Positions 35,721-44,545 of a stretch of 64,000 nt of DNA are shown in pieces. Location of the stretch: positions 744,001 through 808,000 of the forward strand of contig NZ_JARNTX010000002.1 in NCBI RefSeq assembly GCF_029433095.1, given 5' to 3'. Source of the stretch: Hymenobacter sp. YC55. Lineage in GTDB: Bacteria; Bacteroidota; Bacteroidia; Cytophagales; Hymenobacteraceae. Made by a program: the position numbers and the translations under genes. The notes below the pieces were generated by a model. That model saw nothing but the letters and a program-made list of their open reading frames with translations, was not told the DNA's origin and did not search any database. Position 1 is the first letter of the stretch, and the number at the start of each line of letters is the position of its first letter.

Positions 35721-36023
35721 TTACAGTGTCGGCAAAGTCAGGACCTGACCTACTTCGATATGATCGGGGTTTGAACCGATAGTGGCTTTGTTGGCATCAT
35801 AAATCTGGTGCCACTTGGAGGCGTCGCCGTAGTGATTCTTGGCAATTTTGGACAGCGAATCGCCACTCACCACTGTGTAGCTCTGGCCTTGTGCGGCCGC
35901 GGGCTGCGTTGGTTGAGCAGGATTGCCGAAAAAGTCGGTAGCTCCGCCGGCAGCAGCAGGCTTAGCGGCAGGTTGTACTGGCTTTTTTTCGCCTTCGTTC
36001 GAGAGAAAATCAAATAGTCCCAT
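35721..36023 (-). CDS. Small LysM-domain protein
   Basis: 100 residues from MGLFDFLSNEGEKKP. A short Ala/Pro/Gln linker (about 14-46) is followed by one C-terminal LysM domain (YTVVSGDSLSKIAKNHYGDASKWHQIYDANK..IEVGQVLTLPTL). No signal peptide, which resembles the cytoplasmic YgaU/Kbp-like LysM proteins rather than exported wall hydrolases. Kbp binds potassium in E. coli, but the BON domain of that protein is absent here. The frame extends 45 codons upstream without family support, so the MGLFDFLS start, typical of this group, is used. Confidence 0.85.
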   Translation of the reverse strand: MGLFDFLSNEGEKKPVQPAAKPAAAGGATDFFGNPAQPTQPAAAQGQSYTVVSGDSLSKIAKNHYGDASKWHQIYDANKATIGSNPDHIEVGQVLTLPTL

Positions 36024-36253
36024 GGTCGTGCGTTGGTTTAAGGTGAAAGCAGAACGCAGCTCATCTTCATGCGGTTGATGGCCACGGTGTTTGGCATCAT
36101 ACGCTGACACAGGTAAGAAGTTCGGGTTGTGTAAGTCAACAGTAGGTGAGCTGAACATCTTGCGGAAGCCCGTCGTAAGAGGCGCAATACCACTTGGGCT
36201 TACTAGTTCGTGGTAACGTACTCTCTCCCACTTTCAACCAATCTGCACATCGT

Positions 36254-36670
36254 ATGAAAACCATGTCCTCTCCCTTTCGCTATGTAGCCAGCCTGCTGAT
36301 GTTGCTGGTATTATTCACTGCTGCGTGTGGCAGCAAAGAAGGCAAAGTAGAAGGTGTCAATATGCTGTACGGCGCTCAAAGCAAGGTCTGGAAGACAGAC
36401 AAAGAGCTAAGCTCCACCGGCGACAAAGTGAAGCAGACCGACGCGCAAGAAGATGAGCGCATTACTTTCTTTGCCAACGGGCAGTACAACATGACGGCCG
36501 CCGCTGGTGCCGTAAACGGTAAATACACCTTCGACCAAGCCGGCAAAAAAATCACGATGACCCCCGACGGTGCTCCCCAAAGCAACACCTTCGACGTGGT
36601 AACCCTGACCGATGATAAGCTGACGCTGAAGAGCCCCGAGGGTGCTGAGCTGCGCCTCGAAAAAGAATAA
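36254..36670 (+). CDS. Lipocalin-like lipoprotein
   Basis: 138 residues. Signal peptide with lipobox FTAAC (Cys25). The mature part is a small beta-rich domain: VWKTDKELSSTGD, ERITFFANGQYNMTAAAGAVNGKYTFDQAGKKITMTPDG, VVTLTDDKLTLKSPEGAELRLEKE. The pattern of increasing-value strands fits the lipocalin-like (DUF4923/DUF5004-type) lipoproteins of Bacteroidota, whose role is unknown. The start at ATG 36254 gives a proper signal peptide. A terminator follows 30 bp after the stop. Confidence 0.8.
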   Translation: MKTMSSPFRYVASLLMLLVLFTAACGSKEGKVEGVNMLYGAQSKVWKTDKELSSTGDKVKQTDAQEDERITFFANGQYNMTAAAGAVNGKYTFDQAGKKITMTPDGAPQSNTFDVVTLTDDKLTLKSPEGAELRLEKE

Positions 36671-36700
36671 CACTGAGCACACCTCTTTTTTAGAAAAATA

Positions 36701-36735
36701 AAAAAGCCTTTCCACTGCGGTGGAAGGGCTTTTTT
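36701..36735 (+). terminator. Intrinsic terminator after lipocalin-like lipoprotein gene
   Basis: AAAAAGCC..TTCCAC / GTGGAA..GGCTTTTT stem (one G-T pair) with TGCG loop and a T-run. Confidence 0.9.
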
Positions 36736-36860
36736 GATGTCCGAACAGCTCCGCAGGAAGGGAAGATTTGCAACAAAACCGGTTGTAAAACGAAGCCATA
36801 CTTCCACCTATAAGCAGTTAGCGCGCTACTGTTCTGCTGCTCTTGACACCCTCCCCAACC

Positions 36861-38318
36861 ATGACACCCTACCAAGACCTCGACAAACAATACATCAACG
36901 GCCGCTGGCAAGACGGCCGCGAAGACGACACTATTCAGGACATCAACCCGTTCGATAATTCGGTGCTGCTCGACATCAAGTGCGGCGGCTTAGCCGAGTT
37001 GAACGAGGCGTATGCTGCTGCGCAACAAGCCGCTAAAACCTGGGGCACCACGCTTCCCCAAGAACGCCGGGACATTTTGCTGAAAGCGGCCGCTCTGCTG
37101 CTGGAGCGCAAAGACGAATTTGCCGAGTGGATTGCCAAAGAAGCCGGCGGCGCCCACGCCAAAGGAGAAGTGGAAGTGATGCTGGCCCACGAAGTGCTGC
37201 TGGAAGCCTCCTCTTTTCCTAACCGGCTACACGGCAGCATCCTCAATTCCAGCACGCCGGGCAAAGAAAGCCGCGTGTACCGCAAGCCCTTGGGTGTTAT
37301 CGGGATAATCAGCCCCTGGAATTTTCCGGTGCACCTTTCTATGCGCTCCATAGCGCCGGCCCTGGCGTGCGGCAACACCATTGTGGTGAAGCCTGCCTCG
37401 CAAACGCCCGCAACCGGCGGCACGCTGCTCGCCAAGCTATTCGAGGAAGCAGGGCTACCGGCCGGCGTGTTCAACATAGTTATCGGCAAGTCTTCGGTGA
37501 TTGGGGATGCTTTCGTGAGCCACCCCGTTCCGAAGATGATTTCCTTCACGGGTTCCACGCCAGTGGGCAAAGGCATTGGAAAACTAGCCGGTGAAAACCT
37601 GAAAAAGGTGGCGTTGGAGCTAGGCGGCAACAACGTGTTTATCGTGATGGAAGACGCCGATATCGACCGCGCCGTGGCCGCTGGCATGATGGGCAAGTTT
37701 ATGCACCAGGGCCAGATTTGCATGGCCATCAACCGGTTTCTGGTGCACGAAAAGGTGTACGACGAGTTTTGCGGCAAGCTGGTAGAGCGCACCAAGGCCC
37801 TGAAAGTTGGCAACCCGCTCGACCGGGAAACCGACATCGGCCCGCTCATCGATGAAAAACAGGTGAAACGCATCCAGAAAGACATCGAAGAAAGCGTAGC
37901 CCAAGGCGCCAAAATCGAGTTTGGTGGTCAGGCAGATGGCGCCGTGCTCTACCCCACGGTAATGACCAATGTGCGCAACAGCATGCCCATTGCTCACAAC
38001 GAAATCTTCGGGCCGGTGGCTTGTCTGGTGCCCTTCAAGGACGATGCGGAAATGCTGCAACTCGCCAATGAACTGGATTTCGGCCTCAGCGGCGCCCTCC
38101 ACACCCGTAATGTGGAGCGGGGTGTGCAGCTGGCCCGCGAAGTGGAAACCGGCATGATTCACGTAAACGACCAAAGCGTAAACGACGAGCCCAACGCGCC
38201 CTTCGGCGGCGAAAAAGAGTCGGGCATGGGCCGCTTCGGGGGCGAGTGGGTGATGGAGGAAATGACCCGCGTGCAATGGGTGAGCGTGCAGCACACCCCA
38301 CGCGAATACCCAATTTAA
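36861..38318 (+). CDS. Aldehyde dehydrogenase family protein
   Basis: 485 residues. NAD(P)-dependent oxidation of an aldehyde to the acid. GIISPWNFPVHLSMRSIAPALACGNTIVVKPASQTP is the cofactor-binding region, FTGSTPVGKGIGKLAG the Rossmann turn, LELGGNN carries the general-base glutamate and HQGQICMAINRFLV the catalytic cysteine (about residue 288). The C-terminal PFGGEKESGMGRFGGEW is canonical. The sequence resembles benzaldehyde/vanillin-type dehydrogenases, but the substrate cannot be fixed. ATG 36861 is chosen over an upstream TTG. Stands alone between a lipoprotein gene and a convergent membrane-protein gene. Confidence 0.93.
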   Translation: MTPYQDLDKQYINGRWQDGREDDTIQDINPFDNSVLLDIKCGGLAELNEAYAAAQQAAKTWGTTLPQERRDILLKAAALLLERKDEFAEWIAKEAGGAHAKGEVEVMLAHEVLLEASSFPNRLHGSILNSSTPGKESRVYRKPLGVIGIISPWNFPVHLSMRSIAPALACGNTIVVKPASQTPATGGTLLAKLFEEAGLPAGVFNIVIGKSSVIGDAFVSHPVPKMISFTGSTPVGKGIGKLAGENLKKVALELGGNNVFIVMEDADIDRAVAAGMMGKFMHQGQICMAINRFLVHEKVYDEFCGKLVERTKALKVGNPLDRETDIGPLIDEKQVKRIQKDIEESVAQGAKIEFGGQADGAVLYPTVMTNVRNSMPIAHNEIFGPVACLVPFKDDAEMLQLANELDFGLSGALHTRNVERGVQLAREVETGMIHVNDQSVNDEPNAPFGGEKESGMGRFGGEWVMEEMTRVQWVSVQHTPREYPI

Positions 38319-38438
38319 TGCACGTCACGTCCCCTTCGGTAGATAGGTGCCAGACGTTAGCGCACGATAGACGCACCCCTCTCTTAGAGAATGTCGCGCA
38401 TCAAGCGAGGTAAGCCGGGTATAAAGAAGGGAAGTTCA

Positions 38439-39527
38439 CTACGAAGCCATAACTTCTTTGGGCCGGCGCGGGCCGAAAATCCGGGCTATCCAGCGGGGCA
38501 GGAATACGGCCCCTAGCACCAAGTACAGGTAGTACGTGACGAGGCGGTAAAGCAGTACCATGAAGTTGGTCATGGTAGGAGTGCCAATGAATTTGCCGAA
38601 GAAGGTCGGGAAAGCGCCTTCCGCAATGCCGGCGCCACCAGGTGTAATGGCAATCAGCAAGATGACCTTATAGGTCAGGTTGCGGCCGAAAATCAGCCAG
38701 AATTCCGGCCACGTCACGTCGATGAAAGCCGAAATTAAGCAGCCGATAACCAAGTAGCGGGCCGTCCAGACGAAGGCGGTGCTGAGCGAGGCGCGCAGCC
38801 AGTAGCCCCAACCGTTGCCACGCAGCTCGGCGGAAGCTAGCACCATTTCATTGCCCATCTTGTAGGCTTTGCCCCGCAGGCGCCGCAGTCCACGCATCGA
38901 GAAAAGCCGCACCAGGAGCCGCTTCACCGACCGGGGGTTGATGAAAATGGCGTAGAGCATAAGCAGCGCGTAGATGGTCACGAACACATAGCTAGCAATA
39001 AAGCCGATGCGCAACGTAGCTACCAGGCCGCCTTGCAGTGCTTCGTGCGGATACAGCGCATCACCCCCAATTAGAACTACCAGCGGTACCGCCAACACAT
39101 AGTACAGGTTGTCGAGCATGGCGGTAGCCATAATGTACGCCACTGATTTGCCAAGCGGAATTCCCTCTTTGTGCAAGAGCACCGGCGCTACCGCCGTACC
39201 GCCAACCGCCGAGGGCAACACGCACGACGAAAACTCCCAAATCATGATGACATCGAGTGAAGCGCGCCAAGTAAGCACCTTTTGGGTGAGGTAGCGGATG
39301 CGGTACACGTAGCCAGCGTCGCGGGCGAGTAGTACGGCCACCATCACGAAAAGCCAGATCGGCTTGGCGTTGGCTAGGGGGGCTAGGTCGCCGGGTTTGT
39401 AGCTGCGCCAAAACATAAAACCGACCACACTCAGCCCAATCAGCACTGGCAAGACAATGCGCGAGGGGCGGAGCTTGTCCAGCAGTTGCTGGTCTTCAGT
39501 TTGTTGATCGGCTGAGGTGTGAGGCAT
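38439..39527 (-). CDS. Flippase-like/lysylphosphatidylglycerol synthase TM family membrane protein (UPF0104)
   Basis: 362 residues with about eight membrane helices. The pattern WEFSSCVLPSAVGGTAVAPVLLHKEGIPLGKSVAYIMATAMLDNLYY and LLIAITPGGAGIAEGAFPTFF is the signature of the UPF0104 family (the membrane part of MprF without the aminoacyl-transferase domain). Some relatives move or modify lipids at the inner membrane. The role here is unknown. The frame extends ten codons upstream past the -7 box (39552-39559), so MPHTSADQQ is the start. Confidence 0.87.
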   Translation of the reverse strand: MPHTSADQQTEDQQLLDKLRPSRIVLPVLIGLSVVGFMFWRSYKPGDLAPLANAKPIWLFVMVAVLLARDAGYVYRIRYLTQKVLTWRASLDVIMIWEFSSCVLPSAVGGTAVAPVLLHKEGIPLGKSVAYIMATAMLDNLYYVLAVPLVVLIGGDALYPHEALQGGLVATLRIGFIASYVFVTIYALLMLYAIFINPRSVKRLLVRLFSMRGLRRLRGKAYKMGNEMVLASAELRGNGWGYWLRASLSTAFVWTARYLVIGCLISAFIDVTWPEFWLIFGRNLTYKVILLIAITPGGAGIAEGAFPTFFGKFIGTPTMTNFMVLLYRLVTYYLYLVLGAVFLPRWIARIFGPRRPKEVMAS

Positions 39528-39551
39528 GAGGGATGCGCAGGTAACGTAAAT

Positions 39552-39559
39552 CAAAAGTA
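39552..39559 (-). promoter_or_regulatory. -7 promoter box of UPF0104 gene
   Basis: TACTTTTG on the minus strand, 24 bp before the chosen ATG. No clear -33 box. Confidence 0.55.
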
Positions 39560-39723
39560 GGCATTCTGGCAGGGCAGGTAGTTAAAGAAGCGTTAATTAA
39601 GAACGATTTAAGTCTCATGCTTTCGTCGTCCACGCCAGTATAACTGTTGTTTTGGCTTGCTAATTGTGGAGAGGCGCCAGCTCATAAACCGCTTCCGGCT
39701 GAACCGCCCGAACAGAAAACCCG

Positions 39724-39731
39724 TAACTTTG
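39724..39731 (+). promoter_or_regulatory. -7 promoter box of dxs
   Basis: TAACTTTG, 86 bp before the dxs ATG. No TTG at -33. Confidence 0.55.
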
Positions 39732-39817
39732 GGTGTCGTACGCAGCAGGCGGCCAGAAGTCTATTAACCTTTTGGGCACGTCGGCTGTTGCCTTATCCCC
39801 ATCTGCCTCTATTATAC

Positions 39818-41761
39818 ATGATTGTCGAACCCGGTGAATTGCTGGCGGCCATAGACTCGCCCGACGACCTGAAAAAGCTCAGCCAAGACCAGTTGGTTCA
39901 ACTGAGCCAGGAACTACGTCAGTTCATTATTGATACGGTTTCGATATACGGGGGGCACTTTGGGGCTTCGCTAGGCGTAGTGGAACTGACGGTGGCCTTG
40001 CACTATGTGTTCAACACACCCTACGACCAGTTGGTATGGGATGTGGGCCACCAAGCCTACGGCCACAAAATCCTGACTGGCCGCCGCGACCGGTTCCCGA
40101 CTAACCGCCGCTACAATGGCATGTCGGGCTTTCCGAAGCGCAAGGAAAGTGAGTATGATGCCTTTGGGGTAGGTCACAGCAGCACCAGCATTGGCGCTGC
40201 GCTCGGCATGGCCGTGGCCTCGGACTACAAAGGCGAATTCGACCGGCAGCACATTGCGGTCATCGGCGATGGTGCCATGACGGCCGGTATGGCTTTCGAG
40301 GCGTTGAATCACGCCGGCGTTACCAATTCCAATTTGCTGGTTGTTCTCAACGATAACTGCATGAGCATTGACCCCAATGTGGGCGCGCTCAAGGAATACC
40401 TCACCGACATTACCACCTCCCGCACCTACAACAAAGTGCGCGACGAGTTATGGAACGTGTTGGGCAAGCTCTCGAAATTCGGCCCCAACCCGCAGCAGAT
40501 TGCTCGCAAAGTAGAGTCGGCCATGAAGGCGACGCTGCTCAAGCAAAGCAACCTGTTTGAGGCGTTGAAATTCCGTTATTTCGGACCTGTGGATGGGCAC
40601 GATGTGCAGCACCTTGCCACCATCCTCAACGACCTGAAAAGCATTCCGGGCCCGAAAATCCTGCACTGCGTAACGGTTAAAGGCAAAGGCTATGCGCTGG
40701 CCGAAAAAGACCAGACGCTGTGGCACGCCCCAGGCCTGTTCGACAAGGTAACCGGCGAAATCAGCAAGAAAACTTACTCGACGCCGCAGCCGCCCAAGTA
40801 TCAAGATGTGTTTGGCCACACCATGATTGAGCTGGCCGAGCAGAACGATAAAATCATGGGCGTGACGCCGGCCATGCCTTCTGGTTCGTCGCTGAACCTG
40901 ATGATGGCTGCCATGCCCAAGCGTGCCTTCGACGTAGGCATTGCCGAGCAGCATGCCGTAACGTTCTCGGCCGGCATGGCTACGCAGGGTCTTATCCCGT
41001 TCTGCAATATCTACTCGTCGTTTATGCAGCGCGCCTACGACCAGGTGCTGCACGACGTGGCCTTGCAAAATTTGCACGTAGTCTTCTGCCTCGACCGGGC
41101 CGGTTTTGCTGGTGCTGACGGCCCTACCCACCACGGATGCTACGATATAGCCTATATGCGTTGCGTCCCGAACATGGTAGTGTCGGCCCCCATGAACGAG
41201 GAGGAATTGCGCAACCTGATGTACACGGCCACCCTGCCCGAAAATGCTGGCCCGTTCAGCATTCGCTACCCACGGGGCGAGGGTGTGATGCCGGAATGGC
41301 GTAAGCCGCTCAAGAAAATCACGGTGGGTAAGGGCCGCGTAGTGCGTACAGGTGAAGGCGTGGCGGTGCTCAGCATTGGCCATATCGGCAACTATGCCAC
41401 CAAGGCCACTCAAAAGTTAGTTGCCGAAGGCCTCAACCCCGGCCACTACGACATGCGCTTCTGCAAGCCGCTGGATGAGGACCTGCTCCATACCATCTGC
41501 CAGCAATACCAAGCTCTTGTAACCGTAGAAGATGGCTGCCTGCAAGGCGGTTTCGGCTCGGCGGTGCTGGAGTTCATGGCCGACCATGGCTACCACCTCC
41601 CAGTCCGCCGCCTCGGCATCCCCGACCGGGTAGTAGAGCACGGCACCCAAGACGAACTCTACAAAGAGTGCGGCTTCGACGCTGACGGTATTGCCGCCGC
41701 CATGCGTGAATTAAGCGGTAAAGTAGTAGCCAAAGCTGCTATCGAAACGGTGTTGCTGTAG
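39818..41761 (+). CDS. dxs: 1-deoxy-D-xylulose-5-phosphate synthase
   Basis: 647 residues. Thiamine-diphosphate enzyme condensing pyruvate and glyceraldehyde 3-phosphate, the first step of the MEP isoprenoid pathway (quinones, carotenoids, undecaprenol). Substrate-channel histidines in GGHFGASLGVVELTVALHY and VWDVGHQAYGHKILTGR, TPP/Mg motif GDGAMTAGMAFEALN..VLNDNCMSI, the central-domain glutamate in FDVGIAEQHAVTFSAGMA, and transketolase C domain ending VPRRLGIPD-like. The reading frame is open 57 codons further up, but MIVEPGELL matches family starts and lies after the -7 box. Confidence 0.97.
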   Translation: MIVEPGELLAAIDSPDDLKKLSQDQLVQLSQELRQFIIDTVSIYGGHFGASLGVVELTVALHYVFNTPYDQLVWDVGHQAYGHKILTGRRDRFPTNRRYNGMSGFPKRKESEYDAFGVGHSSTSIGAALGMAVASDYKGEFDRQHIAVIGDGAMTAGMAFEALNHAGVTNSNLLVVLNDNCMSIDPNVGALKEYLTDITTSRTYNKVRDELWNVLGKLSKFGPNPQQIARKVESAMKATLLKQSNLFEALKFRYFGPVDGHDVQHLATILNDLKSIPGPKILHCVTVKGKGYALAEKDQTLWHAPGLFDKVTGEISKKTYSTPQPPKYQDVFGHTMIELAEQNDKIMGVTPAMPSGSSLNLMMAAMPKRAFDVGIAEQHAVTFSAGMATQGLIPFCNIYSSFMQRAYDQVLHDVALQNLHVVFCLDRAGFAGADGPTHHGCYDIAYMRCVPNMVVSAPMNEEELRNLMYTATLPENAGPFSIRYPRGEGVMPEWRKPLKKITVGKGRVVRTGEGVAVLSIGHIGNYATKATQKLVAEGLNPGHYDMRFCKPLDEDLLHTICQQYQALVTVEDGCLQGGFGSAVLEFMADHGYHLPVRRLGIPDRVVEHGTQDELYKECGFDADGIAAAMRELSGKVVAKAAIETVLL

Positions 41762-41795
41762 ACTTAACTCACGGCAGCAAAGCGTATTTTATTGA

Positions 41796-41826
41796 AAGCC
41801 GAGGTAGCATCAGCTGCTTCGGTTTT
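41796..41826 (+). terminator. Probable terminator after dxs
   Basis: Imperfect stem AAAGCCGAGGTAGC / GCTGCTTCGGTTTTT with an ATCA loop and a T-run. Confidence 0.7.
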
Positions 41827-41879
41827 TGTGTTTCTAATAGTTTTCGGGGGACTAATATTCAATCAAAAAATATTTATTA

Positions 41880-41914
41880 ATGTATGTACATCAATTAAAA
41901 TAATGTACATACAT
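41880..41914. promoter_or_regulatory. 12-bp inverted-repeat operator over the yceI promoter
   Basis: ATGTATGTACAT (41880-41891) and ATGTACATACAT (41903-41914) are exact inverse copies with an 11-bp AT-only-like spacer. The right half overlaps the -7 box TACATTTG. Two half sites 23 bp apart on the same DNA face fit a dimeric repressor. No regulator gene is in the window. Confidence 0.75.
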
Positions 41915-41917
41915 TTG
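41910..41917 (+). promoter_or_regulatory. -7 promoter box of yceI
   Basis: TACATTTG, 68 bp before the ATG and overlapped by the right operator half. No -33 TTG. Confidence 0.65.
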
Positions 41918-41985
41918 TGACGTCATCTGAGAGGGCAGGAAGCCCATAAGATGTTTTATAACTTATCCTCGCAACGCCTACACTC

Positions 41986-42531
41986 ATGGCAGCTACTAAG
42001 TGGGTCCTCGACCCCATGCACTCCGAAGTACAGTTCAAGATCAAGCACCTCGTTATCTCGACGGTAACTGGTTCTTTCAAGAAGTTTGAAGGCCAGGCCG
42101 TAACAGAAAACGACACCTTCGAAAATGCTCAGGTAACTTTTTCGCTGGATGTAGCCAGCATCGATACCAACCAGGAGCAGCGTGACGAGCACCTGCGCAA
42201 CAACGACTTCTTCGACGCTACTACGTACCCACAAATCACCTTCACCTCAACTTCGCTCACCAAAAACGGCGACGAGTATAAGTTGGCTGGCAACCTGACC
42301 GTGAAGGACGTAACCAAGCCCGTAACGCTGGACGTAGAATTCGGCGGCACCGCCACCGACTTCTATGGCAACGAAAAAGCGGGTTTTGAAGTAACCGGCA
42401 AAATCAACCGCAAAGAGTTCGGCTTGACTTTCCACGCCGTAACCGAAGCTGGCTCTATCGTACTCGGCGACGACGTGAAGCTATTCGCCAACGTGCAGTT
42501 CGTTAAGCAAAAAGAAGAAGTACTCGCCTAA
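41986..42531 (+). CDS. YceI family lipid-binding-fold protein
   Basis: 181 residues, no signal peptide. The YceI lipocalin-like barrel that binds isoprenoid or fatty-acid-like molecules: WVLDPMHSEVQFKIKHLVISTVTGSFKKFEG, VTFSLDVASIDTNQEQRDEHLRNNDFFDATTYPQITFTST, GNLTVKDVTKPVTLDVEFGG and NRKEFGLTFHAV are all family motifs. Cytoplasmic YceI proteins in Bacteroidota have no settled role. The gene has its own operator-covered promoter and ends at a shared terminator. It follows dxs (isoprenoid synthesis) but is probably transcribed separately. Confidence 0.95.
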   Translation: MAATKWVLDPMHSEVQFKIKHLVISTVTGSFKKFEGQAVTENDTFENAQVTFSLDVASIDTNQEQRDEHLRNNDFFDATTYPQITFTSTSLTKNGDEYKLAGNLTVKDVTKPVTLDVEFGGTATDFYGNEKAGFEVTGKINRKEFGLTFHAVTEAGSIVLGDDVKLFANVQFVKQKEEVLA

Positions 42532-42557
42532 TCGAGTTTCAAAATAGTATCGCAGTG

Positions 42558-42592
42558 AAAAGAGCAGGCTACCTAAAGTGGCCTGCTCTTTT
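42558..42592. terminator. Bidirectional terminator between yceI and SRPBCC gene
   Basis: 12-bp stem AAAAGAGCAGGC (42558-42569) with GCCTGCTCTTTT (42581-42592). It overlaps the last codons of the convergent SRPBCC gene. Confidence 0.88.
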
Positions 42593-43594
42593 CTGTTTGT
42601 GGCTGTTAATACTGACCTTACTACCTTCAGCTTCGCAGCGTTTCTGAATAACGGTCAGGATGCGGCGTTGAATTTCGCTCATCACATAATCGGTCCAGAG
42701 TCCGGCGTAGGGGTTGAGGCGAGTGCTCAGGCGCTGTTGGCTATATAGAATGAGCTGTGTGTGGCCGGCTCCGGCAGCTTCTAATTCGTAGGTGCCGCGT
42801 AGCACATCAAAGAATCGTCCGCCTACCGTTACGTGTTCATCAAAGGTGGTGGGAGGGATGGTGGCAGTGTTGGGTACGATGCTAAACGACAAGCGGCGTT
42901 GCGGCTCCCAAACGTCGACCGTCTCGATGAATTCGACGCCGCGCTCAAAGGTAGCGTGACGGACACCGCCAATGCCTTCGTGCGTGAGGGTGGCTTCGAC
43001 GGGCCGCGGAAAGCCGATGTTGTCTATTACACTCGGGCCTAAGTCGGTTGCTGGAATAGGTGGCACACGAATAATATTTTGCCATACTACATCGATAGGC
43101 GCGGCAATGAGTACTGTGTTTTCGACGCGTCGCAAATCGTCGGGTGCAGCGAACTGGCTTTCGACTGGGGCCATCAGGAAGGGCAGGAGGGCAAAAGCAG
43201 TAAGCGTATAAGTCTTCTTTCTATCAGGTCTGTTCTCGGTGAAACGTATGTAAAGGTTGGCACCCACGCAGGCGGTAACTAGAAATAGCGGCGAAATAAT
43301 CAGCACGCAAATCATGCCTTCTAAATGCAGTAGCAAGGACATGAATAAGAATAGCACAACTGTTAGGAACGGGCTCCACACCGTGCGCCACATCCATTTG
43401 GCTGTAGGAGGTGTGAAATGCGCCGTAGTAGCGCCAAGAGCCATGGGAATAAGCACCAGAAAGCACAGCATGAGCAGCCCGCCCGCATCATTTAACAAAC
43501 GGCTGGCGAAGGCAAAACGGCCAACCAAGGCAACGAGTAAACCAGCTGCAAAAGCAATGACATACTGAAGATTATGGCGTTCGATAGAAGGCAT
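42569..43594 (-). CDS. Membrane protein with C-terminal SRPBCC domain
   Basis: 341 residues. Four hydrophobic helices in the N-terminal half (about 8-145: FAAGLLVALVGRFAF, LLMLCFLVLIPMALG, FLTVVLFLFMSLLLHL, ISPLFLVTACVGANLYI). A SRPBCC (START-like) domain follows from about 165 (RRVENTVLIAAPIDVVWQNIIRVPPI..EGIGGVRHATFERGVEFIETVDVWEPQRRLSFSI..GGRFFDVLRGTYELEAAG). The ligand is unknown. ATG 43594 is preferred over the longer frame. Its 3' end runs into the terminator shared with yceI, so the C-terminal basic tail (KVSINSHKQKRAGHFR) may be only weakly constrained. Confidence 0.78.
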   Translation of the reverse strand: MPSIERHNLQYVIAFAAGLLVALVGRFAFASRLLNDAGGLLMLCFLVLIPMALGATTAHFTPPTAKWMWRTVWSPFLTVVLFLFMSLLLHLEGMICVLIISPLFLVTACVGANLYIRFTENRPDRKKTYTLTAFALLPFLMAPVESQFAAPDDLRRVENTVLIAAPIDVVWQNIIRVPPIPATDLGPSVIDNIGFPRPVEATLTHEGIGGVRHATFERGVEFIETVDVWEPQRRLSFSIVPNTATIPPTTFDEHVTVGGRFFDVLRGTYELEAAGAGHTQLILYSQQRLSTRLNPYAGLWTDYVMSEIQRRILTVIQKRCEAEGSKVSINSHKQKRAGHFR

Positions 43595-43685
43595 GTGGAT
43601 AGCATAGTGTGATAACAAGCAAAGCAAATGTGCGTAATTGTGGCGGTTCATCAGCGCGGCCGTTTGCGTGGCGGCATCATTTTTT

Positions 43686-44465
43686 ATGGCTTCTCAACAC
43701 CCCACTATCCTTTTCCTGCATGGCTTTGCCGAAAGCCGAGAGATATGGACTGACTTCACCCGCGAGTTTCCAGCTGGGTATCGGCTGCTTACACTCAATC
43801 TGCTCGGGCATGGCACCAATGTACACGATGTGCGCGACTATAGCATGGAAGCACAAGCGCGCTACGTGGCCGAGCAGTTGCGCCAGAAAGGGGTAGAAAA
43901 TGCATTGCTAGTCTGCCATAGTATGGGCGGCTATGTGGCGCTGGCCTTTGCCGAGCGTTACCCCGAGAAAGTGGCGGGCCTGGTGCTGTTCCACTCCACG
44001 GCCCTGCCCGACACCGACGAGAAAAAAGCCAACCGCGACAAGAACATGGATTTCGTGCGCCGCCACGGCGTCGAGAAGTTTATGGAGTCGTTTATCAGGC
44101 CACTGTTTGCGCCAGCCAACCGGGAGCAGATGCGCGAGCAGCGCGAGTTTTTGGAAGAAATAGGCCGGTCCACCCCCGAAGCCACCGTACTCGGTGCGCT
44201 GGAAGCCATGCGCAACCGCCCCGACCGTACCAAGGTGCTAAAGGAAGCCGAATTTCCAGTTCTCTTTATCGGGGGCAAAGACGACGTAGCCGTAACCGTG
44301 GAAAGCCTGCTACCGCAACTGGCCCTGCCCACCGAAAGCCATGCCCTACTCCTCAGTGACGTCGGCCACCTTGGCTATTTCGAGGAGGCAGAGTTGACCC
44401 GGCGAAGCGTGGTAGACTTTGCGGGTAGAGTGTTCCAGACAGCCATTGAAGTACCTCGGCGTTAA
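43686..44465 (+). CDS. Alpha/beta-fold hydrolase (first of a tandem pair)
   Basis: 259 residues, cytoplasmic. LFLHGFAESREIWTDF is the oxyanion-hole loop, CHSMGGYVALAFAERYP the nucleophile elbow (Ser near residue 82), GGKDDVAV the acid loop and LSDVGHLGYFEEAE the catalytic histidine. The MhpC-like family covers esterases, lactonases and haloperoxidase-type enzymes, and the substrate is not predictable. The upstream GTG start would add 16 residues not found in the paralogue next door, so MASQHPTILFLHG is used. Separated from the paralogue by a terminator. Confidence 0.85.
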   Translation: MASQHPTILFLHGFAESREIWTDFTREFPAGYRLLTLNLLGHGTNVHDVRDYSMEAQARYVAEQLRQKGVENALLVCHSMGGYVALAFAERYPEKVAGLVLFHSTALPDTDEKKANRDKNMDFVRRHGVEKFMESFIRPLFAPANREQMREQREFLEEIGRSTPEATVLGALEAMRNRPDRTKVLKEAEFPVLFIGGKDDVAVTVESLLPQLALPTESHALLLSDVGHLGYFEEAELTRRSVVDFAGRVFQTAIEVPRR

Positions 44466-44492
44466 CACCGAACAGGTGTTGTGCGTACGCCC

Positions 44493-44528
44493 AAGCGGCC
44501 ACTCAGCTAGCTGAGTGGCCGCTTTTTT
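44493..44528 (+). terminator. Intrinsic terminator between the two hydrolase genes
   Basis: A perfect 32-bp palindrome (AAGCGGCCACTCAGCT and its inverse, 44493-44524) ends in a run of T. Confidence 0.9.
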
Positions 44529-44545
44529 TACCGACCCTGCTCTGT

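Noticed and set aside
40448-41413. 321-codon minus-strand frame within dxs
   Set aside because: His/Arg-rich antisense shadow of a clear dxs gene.
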